This document shows positions 42,614 through 51,171 of a stretch of 64,000 nt of DNA, one piece after another. Position 1 is the stretch's first letter. The number at the start of each line of letters is the position of its first letter. The notes beneath the pieces were generated by a model. That model saw only the letters and a list, made by a program, of their open reading frames with translations. It did not search any database and was not told where the DNA came from. Both the position numbers and the translations under genes were made by a program. This stretch comes from Bordetella bronchialis (GTDB lineage: Bacteria; Pseudomonadota; Gammaproteobacteria; Burkholderiales; Burkholderiaceae_B): positions 1,550,001 through 1,614,000 of the forward strand of contig NZ_CP016170.1 of NCBI RefSeq assembly GCF_001676705.1. Reading direction: 5' to 3'.

Positions 42614-44106
42614 GGTATCGGGTGGGGTTCCAGGGCGGCCGTGGCGGCGAGCGCCGCACCGGTCCGCAGTACCGCGTCGCACAGCCGGTCGACATCGACC
42701 GGCGCGGTACGGTGGTTGACGATGGCCGCGCGGATGGCCAGGCTGCCTCGCACGCGCGTGCTCGATGGCGCGGCCAGGCCGGATTCCTGCACGGCCAGCA
42801 GGATGGCCGCGTTCAGGCGATCGTCGGCGGCGGCGTCGCCCGTGCCGCGATAGCGGAAGCAGACGATGTTCAGCGCCACCGGCGCCAGCAATTCCAGCGC
42901 GGGCTCGGCCTGCACGCGGCGCGCCAGATGGCGCGCGATGGCGCAGGTCCGGGCGATGGCCGCGCCGAGCCTGTCCGCGCCGTACACGGTCAGCGTGAAC
43001 CAGGTTTTCAGGGCGCGGAAGCCGCGCGACAGGTCCGGGCCATAGTCGCAGGGCCAGGGCGAGTCGGCGGCCATGCCACGTGTTTCGCGGCTCAGGTAGG
43101 CCGCGCTGGCGTCGAAGGCCGCGCGGTGCGTTTCGCCGTCGCGTACCAGGATGAAGCCGGCGTCGTAGGGCACTTGGCCCCATTTATGGAAATCGAAGGC
43201 GATGGAGTCCGCCCGTTCGATGCCGGCCAGCAGCGGCGCCAGTTCGGGCGACAGCATGGCCAGCGCGCCGAAGGCGCCGTCCACGTGGAACCACAGGCCC
43301 TCGTCCGCGGCGATATCCGCCAGGGTGTCGAGGGGATCGACGGCGCCGACGTCCACGGTGCCCGCGGTGCCGGCAATCAGGAAAGGCCGCAGGCCGGCGC
43401 GGCGGTCCGCCGCGATCGCCGCGCGCAGGGCGTCCACGTCCATGCGGAAGTCATCGTCCACGGGAATCAGCCGCAGCGCGTCCGAGCCCAGGCCGGAGAT
43501 GTCCATGGCCTGGGCGACGCAGGTGTGCGCGCACGCCGACGTGTAGGCGGTCAGGCGGGTGGGCTCGGCCGCCACGCCGGCGCGCCGCACGGGGCGGCCC
43601 AGCGCCGCGGCCCGCGCGACCAGCACGCCGATCAGGTTGGCCATGGATGTGCCCGTGACGAACAGCCCGCTGGCGGCGTCCGGAAAACCGAACAGTTCGC
43701 GCATCCAGCGCGTGATCTGCCGTTCGACCTCGACGGGCACCTGGTTGCGTCCGCCCAGGTTGGCGTTCAGTCCGGCCGCCAGGGTTTCGGCCAGCATGCC
43801 CACGGCGGTGCCGCCGCCATGCACCCAGCCCATGAAGCCGGGATGGGCGTTGCCCACGGCGTAGGGAAGGATTTCGCGCATGAAGCGGTTGTGCGCGGCC
43901 TCCAGGCTGGACGGGGCGCGCGGCAGCGGGGCGCGGAAGGCGGCGCGCAGCTCGGCGGGCGCCGGCTGCCAGACGGGACGCTCGCGCAGCGTGGCCAGGT
44001 AGTCGAACATATCGTCGAGCATTCTGTGGCCTTGCGCGCGCAGGCCGGCCCAATCGTCGGGATCCAGCGTGCCCTCGGTCGGCGGCTCGGCGGGGGGATA
44101 GGTCAT
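42610..44106 (-). CDS. PLP-dependent aromatic L-amino acid decarboxylase-family enzyme
   Basis: A 498-aa group II decarboxylase. The PLP lysine is Lys308 in DSIAFDFHKWGQVPYDAG. Further landmarks are HPGFMGWVHGGGTAVGM, GLFVTGTSMANLIGVLVARA, GTAGTVDVGAVDPLDTLADI and LWFHVDGAFGALAML. The family makes tyramine, dopamine, tryptamine, phenylethylamine or similar amines. The start at 44106 is chosen because family homology begins soon after; a longer in-frame ATG at 44172 is possible and neither has a strong SD. It is coupled to the ATP-grasp gene downstream and divergent from the MFS exporter. Confidence 0.92.
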   Translation of the reverse strand: MTYPPAEPPTEGTLDPDDWAGLRAQGHRMLDDMFDYLATLRERPVWQPAPAELRAAFRAPLPRAPSSLEAAHNRFMREILPYAVGNAHPGFMGWVHGGGTAVGMLAETLAAGLNANLGGRNQVPVEVERQITRWMRELFGFPDAASGLFVTGTSMANLIGVLVARAAALGRPVRRAGVAAEPTRLTAYTSACAHTCVAQAMDISGLGSDALRLIPVDDDFRMDVDALRAAIAADRRAGLRPFLIAGTAGTVDVGAVDPLDTLADIAADEGLWFHVDGAFGALAMLSPELAPLLAGIERADSIAFDFHKWGQVPYDAGFILVRDGETHRAAFDASAAYLSRETRGMAADSPWPCDYGPDLSRGFRALKTWFTLTVYGADRLGAAIARTCAIARHLARRVQAEPALELLAPVALNIVCFRYRGTGDAAADDRLNAAILLAVQESGLAAPSSTRVRGSLAIRAAIVNHRTAPVDVDRLCDAVLRTGAALAATAALEPHPIP

Positions 44107-44285
44107 GCGTATGCGGGGGTAAAGTGGCGCGAACGCCACGCCGTCAAGGCGTGGCCGCAGGCATGTTGCCATTGCCCGTCCCGGCGGGGATACCCGATCA
44201 GCGGCCGACTAGCGGGCCAGTTTGGGCTTTTGGCCCCGGGCGAGGAGCCCCGGCGTGCAGCCCCGGGCGGGCAGTGTCCTTGCCG

Positions 44286-44297
44286 TTGTATTTACAA
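44286..44297. promoter_or_regulatory. Small A+T-rich palindrome in the decarboxylase/MFS divergent region
   Basis: TTGTA-TT-TACAA is a perfect inverted repeat in the only A+T-rich spot of the 259-bp divergent region, 69 nt before the MFS start. It could be an operator or contain a -10. No regulator gene lies next to it. Confidence 0.35.
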
Positions 44298-44365
44298 TTC
44301 CGGCCGCGACACCCGCCGCGTACCCATCCGACGGGTGCCGGGCCGGAGCGGCAGCAGGAGGCAGT

Positions 44366-45886
44366 GTGAGCATTGCGAAGAAGCAGGGCACGGATGAAGA
44401 AGCCACCGGCGCCGCCGGTCCGCCCGGCGCGGGGCAGGCCGGTGCCGGCGCAGGCGGCAGCGCGCGGGCGGCCGACGCCGAGCCGGCCGACGCCGGGCGC
44501 GGCAGGGGCGTCGCATGGCTGGTCGCCGGCGCTTTCTTCATGGAGATGCTCGACGCCACCGTCATCACCACCGCGCTGCCGGAGATGGCGCGCAGCTTCG
44601 GGGTGCGGCCGGCCGATATGTCCATCGGCATGAGCGCCTATCTGCTTGCCCTGGCGGTGTTCATCCCGGTCAGCGGCTGGGTGGCCGACCGCTACGGGCC
44701 GCGCCGGGTATTCGGCGGTGCGCTGGCCTTGTTCACCGTGGCATCCGTCCTGTGCGGCCTGTCGCAATCGCTGCCGCAGTTCACGGCGGCCCGCATCCTG
44801 CAGGGGCTGGGCGGGGCGATGATGGTGCCCGTGGGACGCCTGGCGGTGCTGCGTGTCACGCCCAGGCAGGATCTGGTCAAGGCGATCGCCATCATCACCT
44901 GGCCGGGGCTGGCGGCGCCGGTCATCGGGCCCCTGGTGGGGGGCATCGTCACCACTGCCCTGAGCTGGCATTGGATATTTTTCCTGAACGTACCGCTGGG
45001 CCTGGCCGCGCTGGTCGCCAATGCCCGGCTGGTGCGCGGGGAAGCCGGCGGGCCCAGGCCCTTCGACATCAAGGGCTTCGTCCTGAGCGGCGTGGGCTGC
45101 AGCGTGCTGATGTACGCGGTCGACCTGTGCGGCAGCCTGGACGTGGATTGGGGCGTGGTGTTGTCCCTGCTGGCGCTGGCCGTGGTTTCCCTGGTGCTGG
45201 CGGCGCGCCACCTGGGCCGCGCGCCGCACCCGCTGGTGGATCTGTCGCCCATGCGGTACCAGACCTTCGCGGTGACGATGTATGGGGGATCCTTGTTCCG
45301 CATCGCCATCGGCAGCGCCCCTTTCCTGCTGCCCCTGATGTTCCAGGTGGGCTTCGGGCTGTCGCCCGTCCAGGCGGGTTCGCTGATGCTGGCCTTGTTC
45401 GCCGGCAATCTGGCGATGAAGCCGGCCACGAGCTGGGTCATGCGCACCTACGGTTTTCGCCGCGTGCTGGTGGTGAACGGCTTGCTGGTCGCCGTGGGCT
45501 TCGCGCTATGCGCCACCTTGACGGCCGGTACGCCCGTCTGGTGGACCTCGGCGCTGCTGTTCATGAGCGGGATGAGCCGCTCCATGCAGTTCACGGCCTT
45601 GAATACCCTGGGCTTCGCGGACGTGCCCAAGCCGGCCATGACGGGCGCCACCACGCTGTTCAGCGCCTGCCAGCAGCTGAACGCGGGCCTGGGCATCGCC
45701 TTTGGCGCGGTGGCGCTGCGGGCGGCGGAGTGGATCAGCGGCAACGGCCAGGCCGCGCCGGGTCCTCTGCAGTTCCGCATCGCGCTGCTGCTCTCGGCGG
45801 CGCTGGCGGCGGCCGCGATCTTCGACAGCGTGCGGCTGCCGGCCAATGCCGGCGCGGAGATCAGCGGGCATCGGCGCCCGGCCTGA
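44366..45886 (+). CDS. MFS exporter, DHA2 (14-TM, EmrB/QacA-like) family
   Basis: A 506-aa inner-membrane antiporter with about 14 hydrophobic segments after a 45-residue Gly/Ala-rich cytoplasmic leader. Motif D1 is EMLDATVITTALPEMARSFG and motif A WVADRYGPRRVFGGAL, with motif C-like GLAAPVIGPLVGGIV. The start is a GTG at 44366 with AGGAGG 4 nt upstream. DHA2 proteins export drugs and small amphipathic molecules. Divergent position from the decarboxylase/ligase pair suggests it exports their product, or protects against an amine, but this is inferred from context. Confidence 0.92.
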   Translation: MSIAKKQGTDEEATGAAGPPGAGQAGAGAGGSARAADAEPADAGRGRGVAWLVAGAFFMEMLDATVITTALPEMARSFGVRPADMSIGMSAYLLALAVFIPVSGWVADRYGPRRVFGGALALFTVASVLCGLSQSLPQFTAARILQGLGGAMMVPVGRLAVLRVTPRQDLVKAIAIITWPGLAAPVIGPLVGGIVTTALSWHWIFFLNVPLGLAALVANARLVRGEAGGPRPFDIKGFVLSGVGCSVLMYAVDLCGSLDVDWGVVLSLLALAVVSLVLAARHLGRAPHPLVDLSPMRYQTFAVTMYGGSLFRIAIGSAPFLLPLMFQVGFGLSPVQAGSLMLALFAGNLAMKPATSWVMRTYGFRRVLVVNGLLVAVGFALCATLTAGTPVWWTSALLFMSGMSRSMQFTALNTLGFADVPKPAMTGATTLFSACQQLNAGLGIAFGAVALRAAEWISGNGQAAPGPLQFRIALLLSAALAAAAIFDSVRLPANAGAEISGHRRPA

Positions 45887-45940
45887 GGCCGGACGCCCTG
45901 CCGCGTCGCCGACCCGGGCTTGGGTGGGGCGGCCGCCGGG

Positions 45941-46693
45941 TCAGTCGCCGTCCTCGCTGGCGGCGACATGGTCCTGGCCCGCTTCCAGGAAGCGCTTGAG
46001 CCGGAGCAGGTCGTCACGCGCCTGGGCACCGGGGCTGTCGCCCCAGAGCTTCGCCACGATGCGTCCCATTTCGCCGGCGGGCGGCTCGTAGGCGATGACG
46101 GCCTGGACTTCCGTGCCCAGGCCGACCACATCGCTGAAGGTCAGCGATCCGGTGTGTTTCACCGGCGATTCGGTGGTGGATTCCCAGGCGATGCGCGTGT
46201 TGGGCACGTCCTCCGTGACGATCGTGTCCCACTCCAGGGTATTGCCTAGCGGCGCCTCGATGATCCAGTGGCTGTGCCGGTCGTCTTCGATGTCCACGCG
46301 CCGGACGTTCTGCATGAACTGGGACAGGTTGCGGAAGTCGCGGCAGAAGGCGTAGACGTCCTCGATGGGACGCTGGATCACGACGCGCTGGGCCGCCGCC
46401 GCCGCGCTGTGCCAGCCCCGTTCGGCGGCCACCTGGCGCTCGTGGGGCGTCTTGGCCAGCCGCGCCTTGACCGCGCAACGTCCCGACAAGCCGCGGCTGA
46501 CCAGGGCGCCGCCCGCCAGCGCGGCCAGCACCCCCACGAGGCCGCCGCGCCGCAGCCCCGCCAGCACGAGCGCGCCGCCGCCCAGCCCGGACATCCACCT
46601 TTCCTTTTCGTTCAGGTTGGTGGGGCCGATCTCGGGCTTGCCGGAGAGAAAAGCCAATAGTTGGGAGATGTTCTTGGGGGTAGTGGGCGCCAT
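45941..46693 (-). CDS. SRPBCC/polyketide cyclase-like protein with DUF2892-type N-terminus
   Basis: A 250-aa protein. Residues about 1-75 carry NISQLLAFLSGKPEIGPTNL and two hydrophobic helices (GALVLAGLRRGGLVGVLAAL), the pattern of the small inner-membrane DUF2892 proteins. Residues about 95-235 form a START/SRPBCC fold (VVIQRPIEDVYAFCRDFRNL, HSHWIIEAPLGNTLEWDTIV). The ATG at 46693 has a GGAG SD; longer in-frame starts lack one. Such fusions are often stress-induced. Lies 16 nt downstream of the histone-like gene, in one unit. Ligand unknown. Confidence 0.85.
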   Translation of the reverse strand: MAPTTPKNISQLLAFLSGKPEIGPTNLNEKERWMSGLGGGALVLAGLRRGGLVGVLAALAGGALVSRGLSGRCAVKARLAKTPHERQVAAERGWHSAAAAAQRVVIQRPIEDVYAFCRDFRNLSQFMQNVRRVDIEDDRHSHWIIEAPLGNTLEWDTIVTEDVPNTRIAWESTTESPVKHTGSLTFSDVVGLGTEVQAVIAYEPPAGEMGRIVAKLWGDSPGAQARDDLLRLKRFLEAGQDHVAASEDGD

Positions 46694-46709
46694 GCGTTTC
46701 TCCACGGGC

Positions 46710-47216
46710 TCAGTGCGCATGCTGCGCTTGCCGGTTGGCGGCGCGCGTGCGGGCGGCCTTGCGCGCGGCCGCGGAACGTCCGGCGGCGCCCTTGGTCTGG
46801 GCACCCTTGCGCGCGGCGGCCGAGCGATCCGCGGCAGTGCGCTTGCGGGCGGCGGTCTTGGCCTGGCCCGACAGCGCGCGGCTGGATGCGCCCTTGGTGC
46901 TTTCGCGCTTCAGGGCGCGGGTGGTGGCCGCCGAGCGCTTGGCGGATTTGGCCGCGCCGCGGCCGGCCTTGGCTTCATCCTGGCTGGCTTTCTTCTTGGT
47001 GGCCTTGGACGCCGTGGATTTGGTGGGCACCTTGACGCCGGCCCGGCGCGCTTCGGACAGGCCGATGGCCACCGCCTGCTTGGCGGAACGGACACCGTGC
47101 TTGCCTTCGCGCACATGTTCGACCTGTTCCTTCACGAATTCGCCGGCCTGCGTCGAAGCCGACTTGCCTTGTTTCTTATCGCGCTCCGCGCGGGCGAGGG
47201 TTTTGCGTTCGGGCAT
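46710..47216 (-). CDS. DUF6496-like protein with histone H1-like Lys/Ala/Arg tail
   Basis: A 168-aa basic protein. The N-terminal 65 residues (QAGEFVKEQVEHVREGKHG, SAKQAVAIGLSEARRAGVKV) match the DUF6496 pattern. The rest is Ala/Lys/Arg/Ser-rich (KATKKKASQDEAKAGRG, RSAAARKAARTRAANRQAQH), resembling bacterial histone H1-like proteins such as BpH1. It may bind DNA or RNA under stress or in stationary phase. A GGAGG SD precedes the ATG. The low-complexity tail is encoded by repeats that could vary in length between strains, as known for BpH1. Confidence 0.82.
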   Translation of the reverse strand: MPERKTLARAERDKKQGKSASTQAGEFVKEQVEHVREGKHGVRSAKQAVAIGLSEARRAGVKVPTKSTASKATKKKASQDEAKAGRGAAKSAKRSAATTRALKRESTKGASSRALSGQAKTAARKRTAADRSAAARKGAQTKGAAGRSAAARKAARTRAANRQAQHAH

Positions 47217-47384
47217 GATCACCTCCGTCGAAGAGCGGGCCCGCCAGGGCCCTGTGGGTGTCCGCATCGCGCAGCAAACCCCATGCCGCCGCGGCGCGCG
47301 TCCGCCGTCGATGCGGATATGGCGGGCCGCCGTTCCCGCATACGGCGCATGTGGCGGCGCGCACGGCATTTGCGGAGGGCGCAT

Positions 47385-47405
47385 GCCGCATCCGCCGGAT
47401 GCGGC
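47385..47405. repeat. 9-bp perfect palindrome before the dodecin gene
   Basis: GCCGCATCC-GCC-GGATGCGGC lies 35 nt upstream of the dodecin start, in the divergent region shared with the histone-like gene. It could be an operator or a transcript hairpin. Confidence 0.4.
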
Positions 47406-47439
47406 CTGCCGCCGCGCGCGGCATTCAAGGAGAACTCAC

Positions 47440-47655
47440 ATGGCCAATCACGTATACAAGCAGATCGAGCTGGTCGGCTCTTCGACCACCTCCAGCGACG
47501 ACGCGATTTCGCGCGCGATCGAGCGGGCGTCGTCCACCTTGCGCAATATCGAATGGTTCGAGGTCACCGGCGTGCGCGGGCACATCGAGCAAGGCAAGGT
47601 GGCGCATTGGCAGGTATGCCTGAAGATAGGCATGCGTATCGAGGAAGCGGACTGA
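47440..47655 (+). CDS. Dodecin (flavin-sequestering protein)
   Basis: A 71-aa protein of the dodecin family, which assembles into hollow dodecamers that store flavins and protect against flavin phototoxicity. Sequence landmarks are MANHVYKQIELVGSSTTSSD, AISRAIERASSTLRNIEWFE with the conserved Trp that stacks on flavin, and QGKVAHWQVCLKIGMRIE. An AAGGAG SD precedes the ATG at 47440. It is divergent from the DUF6496 gene and convergent with the flavin reductase gene. Confidence 0.93.
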   Translation: MANHVYKQIELVGSSTTSSDDAISRAIERASSTLRNIEWFEVTGVRGHIEQGKVAHWQVCLKIGMRIEEAD

Positions 47656-47700
47656 CCGGCCTGCTGCGCGCGGCCGGTGGCCGCGCGCGATCGCGCCCCG

Positions 47701-48249
47701 CTACGCGGCCAGTTTTTCCACCCAGGCGACGTAGCGATCCACCCAGCCCTGCAGGAATTTGCGGGTCCCCGGATCGGCGATGGCGCCGCCGGCATCGAAA
47801 AAGCCGTCTTTCATCTGCAGGAAGACTTCCGGCGTGGTCAGCGCCATCGAGCCTTCCGCGGCCAGGATGTTGCGCAGGTGCTGCTGCGCCATCGCCGTCC
47901 CGGCGTTGCTGGGGGAAATGCCGACGATGCCGCTGGGCTTGTCGGCCCACACGTTCTGCCCATACGGCCGGGTGCCCCAGTCGATGGCGTTCTTCAGCGC
48001 GGCCGGCAGCGAGCGGTTGTGTTCCGGGGTCACGAACAGGACGCCTTGCGATTGCCGGATCTGCTCCTTGAACGCCACGACGTTGGCCGGCATGTTGGCA
48101 TCCAGATCCTGGTTGTACAGGGGCAGGTTCAGGTCTGCGTGGGTCAGCTTGAAGTGCGACGGCATCAGCTTTTCCAGCGCATGGGCCAATTGCAGATTGA
48201 ACGACGCCTTGCGCAGGCTGCCGACGAGGACGGCGATCTGGTAATCCAT
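47701..48249 (-). CDS. NAD(P)H-dependent FMN reductase (ChrR/SsuE-like)
   Basis: A 182-aa flavodoxin-fold reductase. The FMN phosphate loop is VLVGSLRKASFNLQL and the second flavin strand is VLFVTPEHNRSLPAALKNAI, with WADKPSGIVGISPSNAGTA. This is the pattern of azoreductase/chromate reductase/quinone reductase ChrR and of SsuE-type enzymes. Position next to dodecin gives a small flavin-handling group. It starts at the ATG at 48249. Confidence 0.93.
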   Translation of the reverse strand: MDYQIAVLVGSLRKASFNLQLAHALEKLMPSHFKLTHADLNLPLYNQDLDANMPANVVAFKEQIRQSQGVLFVTPEHNRSLPAALKNAIDWGTRPYGQNVWADKPSGIVGISPSNAGTAMAQQHLRNILAAEGSMALTTPEVFLQMKDGFFDAGGAIADPGTRKFLQGWVDRYVAWVEKLAA

Positions 48250-48581
48250 GGTGGCGCTCCCTTCTGTTGGATGGTGGAGGTGTGCAGTGTAGGGAATCGC
48301 GGCGCCTCCGGGTCATGCAAACGGTAAGCGGGCAGGCGGTTGACGGGGTACGGCGCGGTGGCGCCTGTCCGCCATCCTGCGGGAGGCGGAAGGATGCACC
48401 GGAATGGTGCGTTCGCTCAGGGTTTTCGCTAGTCCGGTGAATTGTGCGGTGCGAAATTTTCCGGCCCATCGGGCCACCGTGGAAGGGCGCCGGGGCGATA
48501 TTGCGCCGCAAAAAATTGGCACGCGTATTGCTCCTGGGAAAGCGCCAGTGCTGTCCTGGCCCGATCGAGGAGTAGTACGCC
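48250..48581. other. Divergent control region without a gene
   Basis: 332 bp between the flavin reductase and the ABM-domain gene. No ORF is supported. It contains the sigma-54 promoter at 48516-48532 and, about 50 nt upstream of it, an inverted repeat GGCCC-ATC-GGGCC (48463-48475). The side near 48250-48300 must hold the reductase promoter, but no clear hexamers were seen. Confidence 0.6.
48516..48532 (+). promoter_or_regulatory. Sigma-54 (RpoN) promoter
   Basis: TTGGCACGCGTATTGCT agrees with the -24/-12 consensus (TGGCACG-N4-TTGCW) at every conserved position, with the essential GG and GC 10 nt apart. Transcription would start near 48543, about 40 nt before the next ATG. A bacterial enhancer-binding protein would be required; none is encoded in this window. 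Confidence 0.78.
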
Positions 48582-49175
48582 ATGTCCGCCCCCGCCGTTT
48601 CCACGCCGGCCCCCGTCACCATGCTTATCACGCGGCACATCGCGCCCGAGCGCTATAGCGATTTCCTGGCCTGGCTGCGCCAGGGCGAGATCCTGGCCGC
48701 CGGGTTCCCGGGCTTCCTGGGCTCGGGTGTGCTGCAGCCCCCGGAAGGCGGCGATCAATACCAGATCGTGCTGCGCTTCCACGACGAGGCCAGCCTGGCG
48801 CGCTGGGAAAACTCGCTGCCCCGCCGGATGTGGCTGGAGCGCGGCCGCGGACTGGTGCGGGAAAGCCAGGTGCACCGGGCCACGGGCATGGACGCCTGGT
48901 TCGGCCCCCAGAAAAGCGCGCCACCCCGCTGGAAGCAGGCCTTCAGCATCTGGGTGGTGTACTGTCCCTCGCTGCTGCTGTTCAACGTCCTGTTCCAGGA
49001 GCAGCTGGCGTCGCTCTCGCTCTTCTGGCGCGTCGTGGTGACCACGTCCACCATGAGCCCGATCTTGTCTTTTTTCCTGATCCCCTTCATCAGCCGCGTG
49101 TTGCGGGGCTGGCTGTATCCGCGTGCGCGTCCGCGTCGCGTGCCGGCGCGGGGCATGTTGAAGGCGTCCCGGTAG
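48582..49175 (+). CDS. ABM-domain protein with C-terminal membrane segment
   Basis: A 197-aa protein. Residues about 10-100 form an antibiotic biosynthesis monooxygenase (ABM) ferredoxin-like domain (TMLITRHIAPERYSDFLAWL, QYQIVLRFHDEASLARWENS). Two hydrophobic segments at about 120-170 (FSIWVVYCPSLLLFNVLF, MSPILSFFLIPFISRVL) anchor it in the inner membrane, followed by a basic tail. ABM domains serve in quinone-forming monooxygenases or haem degradation, but the membrane-anchored form has no well-defined role. A GGAG SD precedes the ATG, and a sigma-54 promoter lies upstream. Confidence 0.85.
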   Translation: MSAPAVSTPAPVTMLITRHIAPERYSDFLAWLRQGEILAAGFPGFLGSGVLQPPEGGDQYQIVLRFHDEASLARWENSLPRRMWLERGRGLVRESQVHRATGMDAWFGPQKSAPPRWKQAFSIWVVYCPSLLLFNVLFQEQLASLSLFWRVVVTTSTMSPILSFFLIPFISRVLRGWLYPRARPRRVPARGMLKASR

Positions 49176-49362
49176 GCAAGCATATCGGGCAAGGGACGGC
49201 GCCGGCAAAGACCGATGGCGCCTCGCCAGGCGGGGATCGCATGCGCCCGGCGGGCATCGCTCGCCGGCCCCGCGGCGGCACGGGATTTCCCCACGACGCT
49301 TCTGATAAAGTCGCGCTGCTTCGGCGGCGGGTCCGCGCCGCCATGACTTTCAGGAGTGATGC

Positions 49363-50214
49363 ATGCAGCTCGATCTGAACGGCTTCGCCGCGATGATACC
49401 CACCGCGGTCGATATCGGCCTGAACCTGCTCTGGGGCGTGGTGATACTGGGCTTGGGCTGGTGGGCGGCCGGCTTGCTGGGACGCTGGGTACGCCGGCTG
49501 GCGCAGCGCTCCGACCGGATAGACCGCACCATCGTTCCCATGTTCTGCACCACCGTGGTCTGGGCGGTGCGGATCTTTACCCTTATCGCCGTGCTGGCGC
49601 AGTTCGGCGTCCAGACGGCCAGCATCATCGCCGTACTGGGCGCCGCCGGCCTGGCGGTGGGCCTGGCTCTGCAAGGCACGCTGCAGAACATCGCGGCCGG
49701 CATCATGCTGCTGATGCTGCGTCCCATCCGCGCCGGCGAATACATCGCGCTCAGCTCCGGCAGCGAGGGCACCGTGGAGGAAGTCGGCCTGTTCCTGACG
49801 CGGCTGGTGCAGGGCGACGGCATCCATGTGACCCTGCCCAACAGCACCATCTGGAACGCCACCATCACCAACTACAGCCGCAACGCCACGCGCCGTTTCG
49901 ACATGGCGGTGGGCATACGCTACGGCGACGATCTGGACCTGGCCATCGCCACGCTGCGTGAGACGGTCAACGCGCATCCGCTGGCGCTGCAGTCGCCGGC
50001 GCCGGACGTACGGGTATTCGAATACCGGGACAACGTGGTCATCGTCAACGTACGGGTGTGGGCGGAATCCGCGCGGTATTGGGAGTTCCGCTGGGACCTG
50101 TTGCACAAGGCCCGCCTGGCCCTGGATGCCGCCGGCCTGCGCCCGCCCGTGCCGGTGCGCGAGGTCACGTACGCCAGCGCCGGGCAGGATCCCGCGCTGG
50201 CGCGGAAACCCTGA
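49363..50214 (+). CDS. mscS: Small-conductance mechanosensitive channel (MscS family)
   Basis: A 283-aa membrane channel that opens on hypo-osmotic shock. Three N-terminal helices end in the pore helix (VGLALQGTLQNIAAGIMLLM) with the MscS Gly/Ala pattern. The cytosolic beta domain has GTVEEVGLFLTRLVQGDG and LPNSTIWNATITNYSRN. The length equals E. coli MscS (286 aa). An AGGAG SD precedes the ATG. It converges on the IclR gene. Confidence 0.95.
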   Translation: MQLDLNGFAAMIPTAVDIGLNLLWGVVILGLGWWAAGLLGRWVRRLAQRSDRIDRTIVPMFCTTVVWAVRIFTLIAVLAQFGVQTASIIAVLGAAGLAVGLALQGTLQNIAAGIMLLMLRPIRAGEYIALSSGSEGTVEEVGLFLTRLVQGDGIHVTLPNSTIWNATITNYSRNATRRFDMAVGIRYGDDLDLAIATLRETVNAHPLALQSPAPDVRVFEYRDNVVIVNVRVWAESARYWEFRWDLLHKARLALDAAGLRPPVPVREVTYASAGQDPALARKP

Positions 50215-50229
50215 CTTTCGTCTGGGCAG

Positions 50230-50985
50230 TCAAGCCGGCAGGCGCGCCAGTTCGGCCTTGATCCAGCCGGCGATCTCGCGCTGCCGCTGCGCCGGCATGC
50301 GGTCGATGATGGCCGTCACGCTGATCGCCAACACCGGTCGCCCCTGATCGTCCAGCAAGGCGCATCCCACGCCCAGGGCGCCGCGCACCGCGTGGTTGCC
50401 GACCACGGAGTAGCCGCGCGACCGGGTGTTCTCCACCAGGCGCAGCATTTGGTGCGGGGTCATGCCGCCGTATTCGTCCAGGCTGGCGGCGTTGCGCTCG
50501 ACGATGCCGCGGGCTTCGTCATCGGGCAGGGCGGCCAGCAGCGCCATACCGCCGGAGCCGACGCCCAGGGGCTGCCGCTTGCCGGCATAGGTCGCCAGGA
50601 TCTGCACGGGATAGCCGCCGATTTCGCGGTGCAGGCTGACCGACTCGTCGCCCTCTCGCACCACCAGGAATACCGCGTCGCCGGTACGCTGGGCCAGCCG
50701 CCGCAGCGCCGGCAGGGTCTGGCGCAACCGCGGATCCGCGTCCGCTATTCCCGTTTCCGGCGTCAATTGCGCCCGGTAGCGCTTGGTCCCCGCCACGGGC
50801 AGGGCAAGCCCGGCTTCCATCAGGGCCGCCATCAGGCGATAAATGGTGGGACGCTGGATGCCGGTATGGCGCGCCAGGTCCGTCACGCAAAGTCCTTCCG
50901 GGCCGTGGTCCCGCAGGGCGGCCAGTACTTGCAGGCCGCGGCGCAGCGTGCGCGGGCCGGCGGTGTGGTTCGAAGCGTCTTCCAT
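50230..50985 (-). CDS. IclR-family transcriptional regulator
   Basis: A 251-aa regulator with a winged HTH (GLCVTDLARHTGIQRPTIYR, then LMAALMEAGLALPV) and an IclR effector domain (GGYPVQILATYAGKRQPLGV, LPDDEARGIVERNAASL). It is divergent from a Bug receptor gene over a 203-bp region rich in repeats, and probably regulates it. The co-inducer is presumably the small organic acid bound by that receptor or a metabolite of it. Confidence 0.94.
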   Translation of the reverse strand: MEDASNHTAGPRTLRRGLQVLAALRDHGPEGLCVTDLARHTGIQRPTIYRLMAALMEAGLALPVAGTKRYRAQLTPETGIADADPRLRQTLPALRRLAQRTGDAVFLVVREGDESVSLHREIGGYPVQILATYAGKRQPLGVGSGGMALLAALPDDEARGIVERNAASLDEYGGMTPHQMLRLVENTRSRGYSVVGNHAVRGALGVGCALLDDQGRPVLAISVTAIIDRMPAQRQREIAGWIKAELARLPA

Positions 50986-51120
50986 GGGGCGTGGGTCGCG
51001 CCGCGGGCGGCTAGGACCAGGGCACGGTCAAAAGTCAAAAATGTTCGCGTGGCGGACGAATTCGAGGATGGTTGTTGCTACATGTTGCCGTATTGCGGAC
51101 AATCCGGCGGCAAAAAGCAT

Positions 51121-51171
51121 TTTAAGCGTCCATGGTCCGGACGCCATACTTTAAACGTCCATCACATGGAC
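51121..51171. promoter_or_regulatory. Repeated operator candidates upstream of the Bug gene
   Basis: TTTAAGCGTCCAT (51121-51133) recurs as TTTAAACGTCCAT (51150-51162), 29 nt apart and 12/13 identical. Each copy leads into an inverted repeat: GCGTCC...GGACGC (51126-51144) and GTCCAT-CAC-ATGGAC (51157-51171). The second ends 18 nt before the Bug ATG, a position suited to repression. The divergent IclR product is the obvious candidate to bind here. Confidence 0.6.

Noticed and set aside
48463..48475. Inverted repeat GGCCC-ATC-GGGCC as the enhancer site for the sigma-54 activator
   Set aside because: It is too short and too common in GC-rich DNA, and lies closer to the promoter than typical enhancer sites.
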